From Arthrobacter sp. AQ5-06 (GTDB taxonomy: Bacteria > Actinomycetota > Actinomycetes > Actinomycetales > Micrococcaceae): 64,000 nucleotides of DNA. Each line of letters begins with the position of its first letter. The first letter of the stretch is position 1. The translations under genes were made by a program, and so were the position numbers. The notes beneath the pieces were generated by a model. That model saw only the letters and a list, made by a program, of their open reading frames with translations. It searched no databases and was not told where the DNA came from. Below, piece after piece: positions 35,717 through 44,042 of this stretch. The stretch spans positions 124,001-188,000 of the forward strand of contig NZ_QMKP01000006.1 in assembly GCF_003287955.1 (NCBI RefSeq). The letters run 5' to 3'.

Positions 35717-37489
35717 TTACTCGGCCTTCTTGGCTTCCGGTTTGAAGTCCACGCCGGCTTCCTTGCGCTGCTGCGCCGTGATGGGCGCGGGAGCCTGCGT
35801 TAGTGGGTCGTAGCCGTTGCCCGTCTTCGGGAAGGCAATGACGTCGCGGATGGACTCAACACCTGCCAGCAATGCCACCACGCGGTCCCAGCCGAAGGCG
35901 ATGCCGCCGTGCGGAGGTGCCCCAAACTTGAAGCCTTCCAGCAGGAAGCCGAACTTGGTCTGGGCGTCTTCGCGGTCCAGGCCCATCAGTTCGAACACCC
36001 GTTCCTGGACGTCACGCTCGTGGATACGGATGGAGCCGCCGCCGATTTCGTTGCCGTTGCAAACAATGTCGTAGGCGTAGGACAGGGCCGATTCCGGGTC
36101 CTTGTCGAACGTGTCCATGAACTCGGGCTTGGGCGAGGTGAAGGCGTGGTGCACGGCCGTCCACTTTCCGCCGCCAACAGCCACATCGCCGGACGCCACC
36201 GCTGCGGCAGCCGGTTCGAACATGGGGGCGTCAACCACCCAGCAGAAGGCCCAGGCGCTGGGGTCGATCAGGCCGGTGCGGTGGCCGATCTCCACGCGGG
36301 CAGCACCCAGCAGGGCGCGGGCCGCTGACTTCTCACCGGCGGCGAAGAAGATGCAGTCGCCCGGCTTGGCGCCCACTGCGTCCGCGAGGCCTGCACGCTC
36401 GGTTTCTGTCAGGTTCTTGGCAACCGGGCCGGCCAGTTCGCCGTCTTCCTTGAAGAGGACGTATGCCAGGCCCTTGTGGCCGCGCTGCTTGGCGAACTCC
36501 TGCCAGCCGTCCAGGGTGCGTCGCGGCTGGGAAGCACCGCCGGGCATCACCACGGCGCCGACATACGGAGCCTTGAAGACACCGAAGTCAGTGTCTTTGA
36601 AGAATTCGGTGAGCTCAGTCAGCTCCACGCCGAAACGGAGATCGGGCTTGTCCGAGCCATAGCGCGCCATGGCGTCTGCGTAGGTGATGCGCTGGATGGG
36701 CGTGGGGATCTCGACGTCGATCAGCTTCCACAGCGCCTTGACGATGTTTTCGCCCAGGGCAATGATGTCGTCCTGGTCCACGAAGCTCGCTTCGATGTCC
36801 AGCTGGGTGAATTCGGGCTGGCGGTCGGCGCGGAAGTCCTCGTCGCGGTAGCAGCGCGCGATCTGGTAGTACTTCTCGAAGCCGCCCACCTGCAGGAGCT
36901 GCTTGAAAAGTTGCGGGGACTGCGGCAGCGCGTACCAGGAACCCGGGGCCAGACGGGCGGGGACCACGAAGTCGCGGGCGCCTTCCGGCGTCGAACGCGT
37001 CAGCGTGGGCGTCTCGATCTCCACAAAACCGTCCTGGTGGAGCAGTTCGCGGGCAATCCGGTTGGCTTCGGAGCGGAGCCGGAGGTTGCGGGCGGGGCCG
37101 GGGCGGCGCAGGTCAAGGTAGCGGTGCTTCAGGCGGGCTTCCTCACCGACCTCCACGTGCTCATCGATCTGGAACGGCAGCGGATCGGAGGTGTTGAGGA
37201 TAACCACCTTGTCCGCCATGACCTCGATAGCACCGGTGGCCAGGGCCGGGTTTTCGTTGCCCTCGGGGCGCTTGGAGACGGTGCCGGTGATCTGCAGTAC
37301 ATACTCGTTGCGCAGACCATGGAAGACCTCTTCCTCACGGACCACAACCTGGGCCACGCCGGACGCATCGCGCAGATCCACGAATGCAACACCACCGTGA
37401 TCACGACGGCGGCCCACCCAGCCAGCCAGGGTTACGGTTTGTCCAATATGCTCGGAGCGAAGGGATCCGAGGTCATGTGTGCGCAGCAC
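35717..37489 (-). CDS. aspS: Aspartyl-tRNA synthetase
   Basis: A 590-residue class IIb synthetase of the bacterial type. The N-terminal OB-fold anticodon domain begins [17 protein letters not shown]. The core contains RSPTEGARDF-like [14 protein letters not shown], the motif-2 region [20 protein letters not shown], and [15 protein letters not shown] near the end. The bacterial GAD insertion is present (about 300-420). The GTG at 37489 has AAAGG upstream and fits the family start; the longer frame to 37558 does not. No GatCAB partner lies nearby, so discrimination against tRNA-Asn cannot be judged. Confidence 0.96.
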   Translation of the reverse strand: MLRTHDLGSLRSEHIGQTVTLAGWVGRRRDHGGVAFVDLRDASGVAQVVVREEEVFHGLRNEYVLQITGTVSKRPEGNENPALATGAIEVMADKVVILNTSDPLPFQIDEHVEVGEEARLKHRYLDLRRPGPARNLRLRSEANRIARELLHQDGFVEIETPTLTRSTPEGARDFVVPARLAPGSWYALPQSPQLFKQLLQVGGFEKYYQIARCYRDEDFRADRQPEFTQLDIEASFVDQDDIIALGENIVKALWKLIDVEIPTPIQRITYADAMARYGSDKPDLRFGVELTELTEFFKDTDFGVFKAPYVGAVVMPGGASQPRRTLDGWQEFAKQRGHKGLAYVLFKEDGELAGPVAKNLTETERAGLADAVGAKPGDCIFFAAGEKSAARALLGAARVEIGHRTGLIDPSAWAFCWVVDAPMFEPAAAAVASGDVAVGGGKWTAVHHAFTSPKPEFMDTFDKDPESALSYAYDIVCNGNEIGGGSIRIHERDVQERVFELMGLDREDAQTKFGFLLEGFKFGAPPHGGIAFGWDRVVALLAGVESIRDVIAFPKTGNGYDPLTQAPAPITAQQRKEAGVDFKPEAKKAE

Positions 37490-37540
37490 AGCACGCCTTT
37501 CTGAAGACGACAGCAGGAAAACAAAAGAAAAAACTGCATA

Positions 37541-37561
37541 GGATCGTTCCGGGAACAATCC
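37541..37561. repeat. Near-perfect palindrome in aspS/permease divergent region
   Basis: GGATCGTTCC (37541-37550), one G, then GGAACAATCC (37552-37561) form a 10-bp inverted repeat with a single mismatch. It sits midway between the divergent starts of aspS (37489) and the APC permease (37599). It is operator-like in spacing and could regulate either gene. No protein can be assigned. Confidence 0.5.
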
Positions 37562-37598
37562 CGTCTGAGTTTACCCGCTGGAAAGGCCCGCCTCCCCC

Positions 37599-38843
37599 AT
37601 GTCCGAGCACCAGCAGCTGCAACGCAGGCTGGGCGTGTTTGACGCCACGTCCATCGGCCTCGGCTCCATGCTCGGGGCCGGCGTTTTTGTGGTCTTCGCC
37701 CCGGCCGCGGGCCTGGCCGGAAATTTCCTGGTCCTGTCTGTCCTGATCGCAGGTGCCGTTGCCTACTGCAACGCGGCGGCCTCCGCAGGGCTGGCTGCAC
37801 GGTATCCGGCCAGCGGCGGAACCTACGTGTACGGCCGGAAGCGCTTGGGAGAATGGCCTGGTTTCGTTGCCGGCTGGGGATTTGTCAGCGGCAAGACGGC
37901 CTCCTGCGCCGCCATGGCCCTGACGTTCGGCCACTACGTGTCGCCGGGCTACGCAGTGCCGGTAGCCATCTCTGCGGTGGTCGCGCTGACCGCTGTGAAC
38001 CTGTTTGGCATTACCCGTACAGCACTCCTGACCAGGATCCTGCTGTGCGTTGTCCTGGGCACCCTGGTGTTTGTTGCCGCTGCCGCCATCGTGGGGCCGC
38101 ATCCGCCTGGAGGGATGTCCCTTCCTGGTAGTTCCGGGGGAATCGAAGGGGTGCTGCCGGCCGCCGGCCTGATGTTCTTCGCCTTCGCAGGCTACGCGCG
38201 CATCGCCACGCTCGGCGAGGAAGTCAAGGACCCGGCCAAGACCATTCCGCGTGCGATCCTGGCTGCCCTGGCCGGAGCCTTCGTCATCTACCTGGCGTTG
38301 GCGCTGCTGCTCCAAAACCACTTGACCGAAGGCCGGCTGGCCGCCACCACGGCTCCGTTGCTGGACGCTGTGCTCAATTCGCAGCTCGCCGCCGGTGCGC
38401 CGCTCGTCCAGGCCGGCGCGGCAGCGGCGTGCCTGGGTGCGTTGCTTGCGCTCATCACCGGAGTCGGCCGCACCACCCTGGCTATGGCGCGCGAACGGGA
38501 CTTGCCGGCGCCCCTGGCCCGGGTGGGCGGCAAGCACACCGTGCCGTTCGTGGCAGAACTGGCGGTGGCCGCCGTCGTGATCGTCCTGATCCTGACCACT
38601 GATGTGATGACCGTGGTGGGCTTCTCCAGCTTCGGTGTGCTCATCTACTACGCGGTGACGAATGCCGCGGCGTACACCCTGGAAGAGCGCCCTGCCCACG
38701 GCCCGAGGTGGCTCAATGTGGCCGGCTTCATCAGTTGCCTGCTGCTGGCATTCACACTGCCGCCCGCCGCGGTGTTGGGGATGGCCGCCGTACTGACCGC
38801 CGGAGCGGCCGGCCGGTTCGTGGTGCTTCGTTTTCGCCGATAG
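37599..38843 (+). CDS. APC-family amino acid permease
   Basis: A 414-residue permease with about 11-12 membrane helices. The N-terminus LGVFDATSIGLGSMLGAGVF is the first APC helix with its unwound GxG segment. FFAFAGYARIATLGEEVKDP corresponds to the conserved APC motif after helix 6 (EE-x-DP). The family imports amino acids or amines by proton or cation coupling. The substrate cannot be fixed; neighbourhood with aspS and hisS is suggestive only. The ATG has no strong Shine-Dalgarno sequence. Confidence 0.88.
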   Translation: MSEHQQLQRRLGVFDATSIGLGSMLGAGVFVVFAPAAGLAGNFLVLSVLIAGAVAYCNAAASAGLAARYPASGGTYVYGRKRLGEWPGFVAGWGFVSGKTASCAAMALTFGHYVSPGYAVPVAISAVVALTAVNLFGITRTALLTRILLCVVLGTLVFVAAAAIVGPHPPGGMSLPGSSGGIEGVLPAAGLMFFAFAGYARIATLGEEVKDPAKTIPRAILAALAGAFVIYLALALLLQNHLTEGRLAATTAPLLDAVLNSQLAAGAPLVQAGAAAACLGALLALITGVGRTTLAMARERDLPAPLARVGGKHTVPFVAELAVAAVVIVLILTTDVMTVVGFSSFGVLIYYAVTNAAAYTLEERPAHGPRWLNVAGFISCLLLAFTLPPAAVLGMAAVLTAGAAGRFVVLRFRR

Positions 38844-38850
38844 CGCGGCG

Positions 38851-38956
38851 CGGCAGCCTTAAGTTACTCCGTCGTGGGGCACTTTGGGGCACCTGACCAG
38901 GGAAACAGACCTAGAGTTCGGCGAGTCCGTGTCGAAGTGCCCCGTTCAGGCTGCCG
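38851..38956. repeat. Nested inverted repeats 3' of hisS and the permease
   Basis: Two inverted pairs are nested. CGGCAGCCT (38851-38859) pairs with AGGCTGCCG (38948-38956). Inside it GGGGCACTT (38876-38884) pairs with AAGTGCCCC (38935-38943). A second GGGGCAC (38886-38892) competes for the inner arm. The element fills the gap between convergent genes. It may be the hisS terminator region or a structured RNA. There is no U-tract. Confidence 0.5.
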
Positions 38957-38978
38957 CTGGGCCCCACCGCCGTCAGCG

Positions 38979-40361
38979 TCAGGCCGGCTGGGCTGCCGTT
39001 GGCACGTGGACTGTAGTGACCTGGACCTGAAGGTCTTCCGACGGCGGCGCCCAGGTTGCGGGATCGGCGTCGGCCTGCTCGCCGGACCGGATGTCCTTGA
39101 CCTGGTGTTTGCCGTCGTCGTCGGTGAACCAGACGAACGGGATGCCGCGGCGGTCCGCGAATTTGATCTGCTTGCCGAACTTCTCTGCCTTGGCAGCCAC
39201 TTCGGTGGCGATGCCCCGGCTGCGGAGCTGGGCAGCAACGTCCTGCGCGGCACCCCAGCTGTCGTCATTGGTGAGCGCCACCAGCACGGCGGTGGGGACC
39301 GAACGGGAGGCCTTGGCCAGGTCCTGGCTCAGGATGCGCGACACCAGCCGGGTCACACCGATGGAGAGGCCGACGCCGGGGAACTTGCGGTTGCCCTTGC
39401 TCGCCAAGGCGTCGTAGCGGCCGCCGGAGCAGATGGAACCGAGCTGTTCGTGGCCCACCAAGACCGTCTCCACCACAGTGCCTGTGTAGTAATCCAGGCC
39501 GCGGGCGATGCTGAGGTCGGCAACAACCTTGCCCGGCGCGCGCTGCACGGCGGCCTCGATGACCTGTTCCAGTTCATTCAGGCCCTCCTCGAGGAGGTCA
39601 TTCGTCACGCCGAGCGCGCGGACCTGGGCCACAAACGAGGTGTCCTCGGTGCGGATTCCTGCCAGCTTCAGCGCTGCCTCCGCCTGGTCATCGGAGGCAC
39701 CCAGTTCGGTCTTGAGCAGCTCTGCGACCTTGGCTGCACCGATCTTTTCCAGCTTGTCGATGCTGCGGAGCACGCCCGCGGTGTCGTCCAGGCCAATGCC
39801 GCGGTAGAAGCCCTCGGCAAGCTTGCGGTTGTTGATCCGCAGGCGGAAGTCCGGAATCGGCAGTGCGCTCAAAGCTTCGGCAATGACCAGGGCAATCTCC
39901 ACGTCATAGCGGAACGGAAGCTCGCCGTCTCCCACAACATCGATGTCTGCCTGGGTGAATTCGCGGGCCCGGCCTTCCTGCGGGCGTTCCCCGCGCCAGA
40001 CTTTCTGGATCTGGTAGCGCCGGAACGGGAACGCGAGGTACCCGGCGTTCTCGACTACGTACCGCGCGAAAGGCACCGTGAGGTCGAAGTGGAGCGCGAG
40101 GGCGTTGGGGTCAGCTTTGCCAGCCTTGCCCGCCTCGGAGGTCTCGGTGTCGTCGTCCTGAAGGCGGCTGAGGCCGTAGACCTCCTTATCAATCTCGCCC
40201 TTGCGCAGCAGCTGGCCCACGGTTTCCACGGCACGGGTCTCGATGGACGCGAAGCCGTGCAGCTCAAAAACCTTACGAAGGGTGTCCAGCACGTGCAGCT
40301 CCACCAGCCGCTCCTCGGGAAGCCACTCGGGGAATCCGGACAGGGAGGCGGTGCGTGCCAT
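38979..40361 (-). CDS. hisS: Histidyl-tRNA synthetase
   Basis: A 460-residue class II synthetase. LHFDLTVPFARYV and the motif-2 region RYQIQKVWRGERPQEGRAREF are visible. The histidine-specific loop LSIARGLDYYTGTVVE and GGRYDALAS follow. The start MARTASLSGFPEW at 40361 has AGGAG about 10 nt upstream. An in-frame ATG at 40490 lies in the promoter region and is rejected. The C-terminal anticodon domain is complete. Confidence 0.96.
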   Translation of the reverse strand: MARTASLSGFPEWLPEERLVELHVLDTLRKVFELHGFASIETRAVETVGQLLRKGEIDKEVYGLSRLQDDDTETSEAGKAGKADPNALALHFDLTVPFARYVVENAGYLAFPFRRYQIQKVWRGERPQEGRAREFTQADIDVVGDGELPFRYDVEIALVIAEALSALPIPDFRLRINNRKLAEGFYRGIGLDDTAGVLRSIDKLEKIGAAKVAELLKTELGASDDQAEAALKLAGIRTEDTSFVAQVRALGVTNDLLEEGLNELEQVIEAAVQRAPGKVVADLSIARGLDYYTGTVVETVLVGHEQLGSICSGGRYDALASKGNRKFPGVGLSIGVTRLVSRILSQDLAKASRSVPTAVLVALTNDDSWGAAQDVAAQLRSRGIATEVAAKAEKFGKQIKFADRRGIPFVWFTDDDGKHQVKDIRSGEQADADPATWAPPSEDLQVQVTTVHVPTAAQPA

Positions 40362-40454
40362 GGTGGATGTTCTCCTCTTGATGAAGGGTGCCTGGGACTT
40401 TGCCCGGCATTCCACCCGAAACGGGCGGGGAACGGCGGCAGTCCGGCAACTCAT

Positions 40455-40485
40455 GCATAAACTATGTGCGGCAGTCAGTTTATGC
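40455..40485. promoter_or_regulatory. Inverted repeat overlapping divergent hisS/ppi promoters
   Basis: GCATAAACT (40455-40463) and AGTTTATGC (40477-40485) form a perfect 9-bp inverted repeat with a 13-nt spacer. On the plus strand TTTATG (40479-40484) and TCTAAT (40502-40507) with 17-bp spacing make a candidate promoter for the cyclophilin gene, so the right arm overlaps the -35. On the minus strand ATGACG and CATAGT with 18 bp lie across the repeat toward hisS. The layout is that of an operator controlling both genes. Confidence 0.5.
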
Positions 40486-40513
40486 GTCATCCGCCGGCAT
40501 CTCTAATACGGCG

Positions 40514-40538
40514 GCCGGCAGCGCAGAAGGCTGCCGGC
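40514..40538 (+). other. Leader hairpin upstream of cyclophilin gene
   Basis: GCCGGCAGC (40514-40522) pairs perfectly with GCTGCCGGC (40530-40538) around a 7-nt loop. If the predicted promoter is right, this is at the extreme 5' end of the mRNA, about 60 nt before the TTG start. It may protect the mRNA end or act as an attenuator; no U-tract follows. Confidence 0.4.
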
Positions 40539-40596
40539 AGACACCCGCCTCCGGATTCAGTAACGATCGGACGCGGCCCGACACACAGGAGGACCA

Positions 40597-41397
40597 TTGG
40601 CGGCCAGTTCACGCAGCGCCCGCGAAGCCAAACGGCGCATCCAGCAGATGGAGGCAAAGCGCGAGCTGCGGCGGGACCAGGAGAAACGGCGCAAGCGCGA
40701 CAACCTCATTGCCGCCGGCGCCGGAACCGCCGCCGTCTTGCTCGCCGTCGTGCTCCAACTGACTGCCTTTGCCGGCAACCCCACGGAAGACGAATTCGCC
40801 GCCGCAGAGGCCGGCCTGTCCAGCCCAACCGACTCCCCCACGCCGTCTGCGCCTGCGACCAATGGCGCGAACATCCCGGCCCCGGACACTGCCGCCGGCA
40901 AGGTGTTCACTGGTGAACTGGCAATGAACGGGAACGTGCTCGGCGTCGAAATCGACGGGACCAAGGCACCCCAGGCCGCCGCGGTCTTCAAAGCACTGAC
41001 GGACGAGGGCTTCTACAACGGCAGCGCGTGCCACCGGCTGACCACGGGCGAAACCTTCGGACTCCTGCAGTGCGGTGGCGCCTCCGCAGCCGCCGACCCC
41101 GAGTACACTTGGGGACCCCTCGAAAACACCCCGGCAGATAACACCTACCCTGCGGGCACGATTGCCGTAGCCCGGTCCGGCGACAACGCCTACGGTAACG
41201 GAAAGCAGTTCTTTGTGGTCTACAAAGACACGGTCATTCCCGCCGACTCCGCCGGGGGCTATACGGTGGTGGGCAAGGTAACCTCCGGGATGGAAGCAGT
41301 GACCGCCATTGCCGCCGCAGGAATCACCCCCGGCTCCAGCGCATCAGACGGCGCACCTGTGCAACCAGTCACGATAGACTCGGTTTCTCTGAAGTAG
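40597..41397 (+). CDS. Membrane-anchored cyclophilin-type peptidyl-prolyl isomerase
   Basis: A 266-residue protein. A highly basic cytoplasmic stretch (1-36) precedes a membrane helix (about 37-58) and a Thr/Pro/Ala linker. The cyclophilin domain spans about 100-266. The core is divergent: the usual FHR motif appears as CHRLTTGETF and the QGG region as LLQCGG, while KQFFVVYKD is well kept. Isomerase activity may therefore be altered. It starts with TTG 4 nt after a perfect AGGAGG. It acts outside the membrane or on nascent exported proteins. Confidence 0.86.
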   Translation: MAASSRSAREAKRRIQQMEAKRELRRDQEKRRKRDNLIAAGAGTAAVLLAVVLQLTAFAGNPTEDEFAAAEAGLSSPTDSPTPSAPATNGANIPAPDTAAGKVFTGELAMNGNVLGVEIDGTKAPQAAAVFKALTDEGFYNGSACHRLTTGETFGLLQCGGASAAADPEYTWGPLENTPADNTYPAGTIAVARSGDNAYGNGKQFFVVYKDTVIPADSAGGYTVVGKVTSGMEAVTAIAAAGITPGSSASDGAPVQPVTIDSVSLK

Positions 41398-41464
41398 GAA
41401 CCCAGGCCTTTACGGCCGCGGTGCAGTACGTGAGTATTTCCCTCCAAGCGAAAGACTTTTAGCG

Positions 41465-43090
41465 GTGACAGACAGTCAGAAATCCGACGAAACAGCAGCA
41501 GACCTGACCGAGGTAACGGCCCCCGTGGCTGATCAGGCAGACGCTGTCCAGGCAACCGCCGAACAGGCCACGGTTGGCGAAACCGTGGCTCAAGCGGACG
41601 TGGATCAAGAGGGCCTGGCCGCCCAGGCCGAAGGTGGCGAGGTCCCGGTGGCCCCGGTAGAAGCGGCCGGTGACGAGAGTACGGCTATACAGTCCCCGGC
41701 TGAAGAAGCCCCGGCTCCGGCACCGGTGCCTCATCCGGCAGCTCGACCCGCCCCGTCGCCGGCAGCCTTCGCCGCCCGGCCCAAGCCGGCAGCAGCCGCA
41801 CCTGCGGCAGCACCGGCACCCGTCGCCTCCGCGACCTCGCTGGCGGAAGCTGCAAAGTGGGGCCGTGTCGAGGGTGACGGCCACGTATTCCTGACGATCG
41901 ACGGCGATGAGCACCCGGTGGGCCAGTACCCCGGCGTCAGCAAAGACGAAGCCCTTGCCTACTTCGCGCGGAAGCATGACGACATTGTTGCCCAGCTTCT
42001 GCTCCTGGAGCAGCGCATCAGCTCCAAGGCGCCCAGCACCGATATGCAGAAGACCGTCACGCACCTGCGCGAACAGCTGGCAGAGCGGAACATGGTGGGA
42101 GACCTCCGTTCCACCGAAGCACGGCTGGATACTGTTTCCGCGCAGGTCGCCGAACTCGAAAAGGCTGAGAAGGCGGAACACGACGCCGTTCGCTCCGCCG
42201 AACTCGCGGCCCGCGAGGCCATCGTGGCCGAAGCCGAAGAGATCTCGGGCCAGGATCCCGCACAGATCCAGTGGAAGACCTCCAGCGCCCGGATGAACGA
42301 TCTTTTTGAAAGCTGGAAGACAGCCCAGAAGAGCGGCATCCGGCTTGGCCGCAGCAACGAGGACGCATTGTGGAAGCGGTTCCGTGCCGCCCGCACCGTC
42401 TTCGACCGTCACCGCCGCGCATACTTCTCCCAGCTGGACAGCACCAACTCGGCCGCAAAATCGGCCAAGGAGAAGCTCATCGCGGACGCCGAGGCCCTGT
42501 CCTCGTCCACCGACTGGGGCTTTGCCGCCGGCGAATACCGCCGGCTCATGGATGAATGGAAGGCCTCACCGCGCGCCAGCCGCAAGGACGACGACGCCCT
42601 CTGGGCCCGGTTCCGTGCCGCCCAGGATGTGTTCTTCACGCACCGGCAGGCAGCCAACGAGGAGATCGACCAGGAATACGCCGCCAACCTCACGGTGAAG
42701 GAAGCACTCCTCGTCGAAGCTAACAGCATCCTGCCGGTCAAGGACCTGGCCGCGGCCAAGAAGGCACTCCAGTCTGTCCGCGACCGCTGGGAAGAAGCCG
42801 GCAAGGTCCCACGCGCCGACATGGGACGCATCGAAGCGGGACTCCGCAAGGTGGAGGACGCTGTCCGCCACGCCGAAGAGGAAAAGTGGCAGCGCTCAAA
42901 CCCCGAGACGAAGGCCCGCACCAACAGCGCCCTGTCGCAGCTGGAAGCAGCCATTTCCGGCCTGCAGGACGATCTCGCCAAGGCAGAGAAAGCCGGCGAC
43001 CAGCGCAAGATCAAGGGGGCCCGGGAAGCCCTCGAGGCGAGGCAGGCCTGGTTGGACCAGATCCAGCGCTCGGCCAGCGAGCTTTCCTAG
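41465..43090 (+). CDS. DUF349 repeat protein
   Basis: A 541-residue, largely helical protein. The first 110 residues are Ala/Pro/Glu-rich and disordered. At least three DUF349 repeats follow, each with an aromatic-rich LWxRFRAAxxxFxxxR unit (LWKRFRAARTVFDRHRRAYF, LWARFRAAQDVFFTHRQAAN). The C-terminus is a coiled coil (about 480-540). The family is widespread in Actinobacteria and has no settled function. It uses GTG, 67 bp after the cyclophilin gene. Confidence 0.83.
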   Translation: MTDSQKSDETAADLTEVTAPVADQADAVQATAEQATVGETVAQADVDQEGLAAQAEGGEVPVAPVEAAGDESTAIQSPAEEAPAPAPVPHPAARPAPSPAAFAARPKPAAAAPAAAPAPVASATSLAEAAKWGRVEGDGHVFLTIDGDEHPVGQYPGVSKDEALAYFARKHDDIVAQLLLLEQRISSKAPSTDMQKTVTHLREQLAERNMVGDLRSTEARLDTVSAQVAELEKAEKAEHDAVRSAELAAREAIVAEAEEISGQDPAQIQWKTSSARMNDLFESWKTAQKSGIRLGRSNEDALWKRFRAARTVFDRHRRAYFSQLDSTNSAAKSAKEKLIADAEALSSSTDWGFAAGEYRRLMDEWKASPRASRKDDDALWARFRAAQDVFFTHRQAANEEIDQEYAANLTVKEALLVEANSILPVKDLAAAKKALQSVRDRWEEAGKVPRADMGRIEAGLRKVEDAVRHAEEEKWQRSNPETKARTNSALSQLEAAISGLQDDLAKAEKAGDQRKIKGAREALEARQAWLDQIQRSASELS

Positions 43091-43139
43091 TCAGCAGTTT
43101 CTAGGACGCCTTTCGTAAGGCGCCTGTCGCAGGACGCAT

Positions 43140-43179
43140 AGGCCCGGTCCCGGTTATCCACATAGCCGGAACCGGGCCT
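43140..43179. terminator. Terminator hairpin after DUF349 gene
   Basis: AGGCCCGGT (43140-43148) pairs with ACCGGGCCT (43171-43179); after one mismatch CCGG/CCGG continues the stem. The loop contains TTATCCACA (43154-43162), a perfect DnaA-box word. A smaller hairpin, CGCCTT-TCGT-AAGGCG, precedes it at 43107-43122. Together they probably end the DUF349 transcript. Confidence 0.65.
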
Positions 43180-43214
43180 GTGCGCGTTAAGGGAAGACGC
43201 GGCAGGATGGAGGG

Positions 43215-44042
43215 ATGGCCACCTCCTCACCACCCCAATACCCGGACCTGTATTCGCCGGGGAAGCCTTTTGCGTGGCCCGAACTCCAGTCGCTGGCGGC
43301 GGACGGTGTCTTGGCGCAGTTCCACCAGCACGGCTTCACGCTGCCGGACGCTCCGGCGTCACCCCAGGTGCGGGCCAGAACGGTGGCCAACGCGGTTCCG
43401 GCAGCGGTCAGGCAACGCGTGGTGGCCGGTCGGATGACGGCGGCCTGGATCTACGGCTGCGCGGCTGAACCGGACCGGCTGGCCTTGCTGGTGGATGCGA
43501 AGCGGCGGATTTCGAGCCTCCGCAATACCCGGGGCTGCACCCTCCATGAAGTCAGGCTTGGTCCGTTCGACGTTGTCAGCATGGGCGGGCTGATGGTGTC
43601 CAGTCCACTGCGCACCGCCGTGGACATTGCCCTGCACGTCGACGCCCACCGGGCCTTGCCTGCACTGGAAGGCCTGCTGGCCCGCCCGGAACGGGACGTG
43701 CGGCTGCGTCTGCTGATCATGGCCATCGAAGCCAGCCCGCGGGTCCCGCACAAACGGGCCGCACTGGAAAAGCTGGCCCTGCTAGCTCCGGCGCTTATTG
43801 CCGGTGGTCCTGTAAACGTCGAACACGCCGTCGATGCGCCGCACGGCGCTGAGGACGTGGCTGAGGTACTTGGGGTCGCCCATCTCGAAGGCGAACCTGG
43901 AGATGGCCACCCTGTCGGTGGAGGTATTCACGCTGGCCGCCAGAATGTTGACGTGGTTCTCGGACAGGACGCGCGTGACGTCGGAGAGCAAGGACTTCCG
44001 GTCCAGCGCCTCAACCTGGATCTCCACCAGGAAAACACTTGA
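43215..44042 (+). CDS. Orphan AbiEi-like antitoxin-family protein, 3' end overlapping rel
   Basis: A 275-residue frame. The first about 190 residues resemble the type IV toxin-antitoxin AbiEi-like family: an N-terminal winged-helix-like region, then [20 protein letters not shown] and [14 protein letters not shown], the RTAxD motif of the group. The frame then runs 261 nt into the opposite strand of rel, and its last about 85 residues look like antisense-derived sequence. The natural stop may have been lost, or the overlap may be real. No AbiEii nucleotidyltransferase toxin is beside it. The start ATG has GGATGG upstream. Confidence 0.6.
   Translation: MATSSPPQYPDLYSPGKPFAWPELQSLAADGVLAQFHQHGFTLPDAPASPQVRARTVANAVPAAVRQRVVAGRMTAAWIYGCAAEPDRLALLVDAKRRISSLRNTRGCTLHEVRLGPFDVVSMGGLMVSSPLRTAVDIALHVDAHRALPALEGLLARPERDVRLRLLIMAIEASPRVPHKRAALEKLALLAPALIAGGPVNVEHAVDAPHGAEDVAEVLGVAHLEGEPGDGHPVGGGIHAGRQNVDVVLGQDARDVGEQGLPVQRLNLDLHQENT

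Noticed and set aside
38874..40460. A 528-residue plus-strand frame across hisS
   Set aside because: Antisense to hisS with no domain match; its 5' part covers the nested repeats, not a gene.
43215..43790. A complete AbiEi/AbiEii abortive-infection system
   Set aside because: Only the AbiEi-like protein is present; the downstream gene is rel and there is no nucleotidyltransferase toxin frame.
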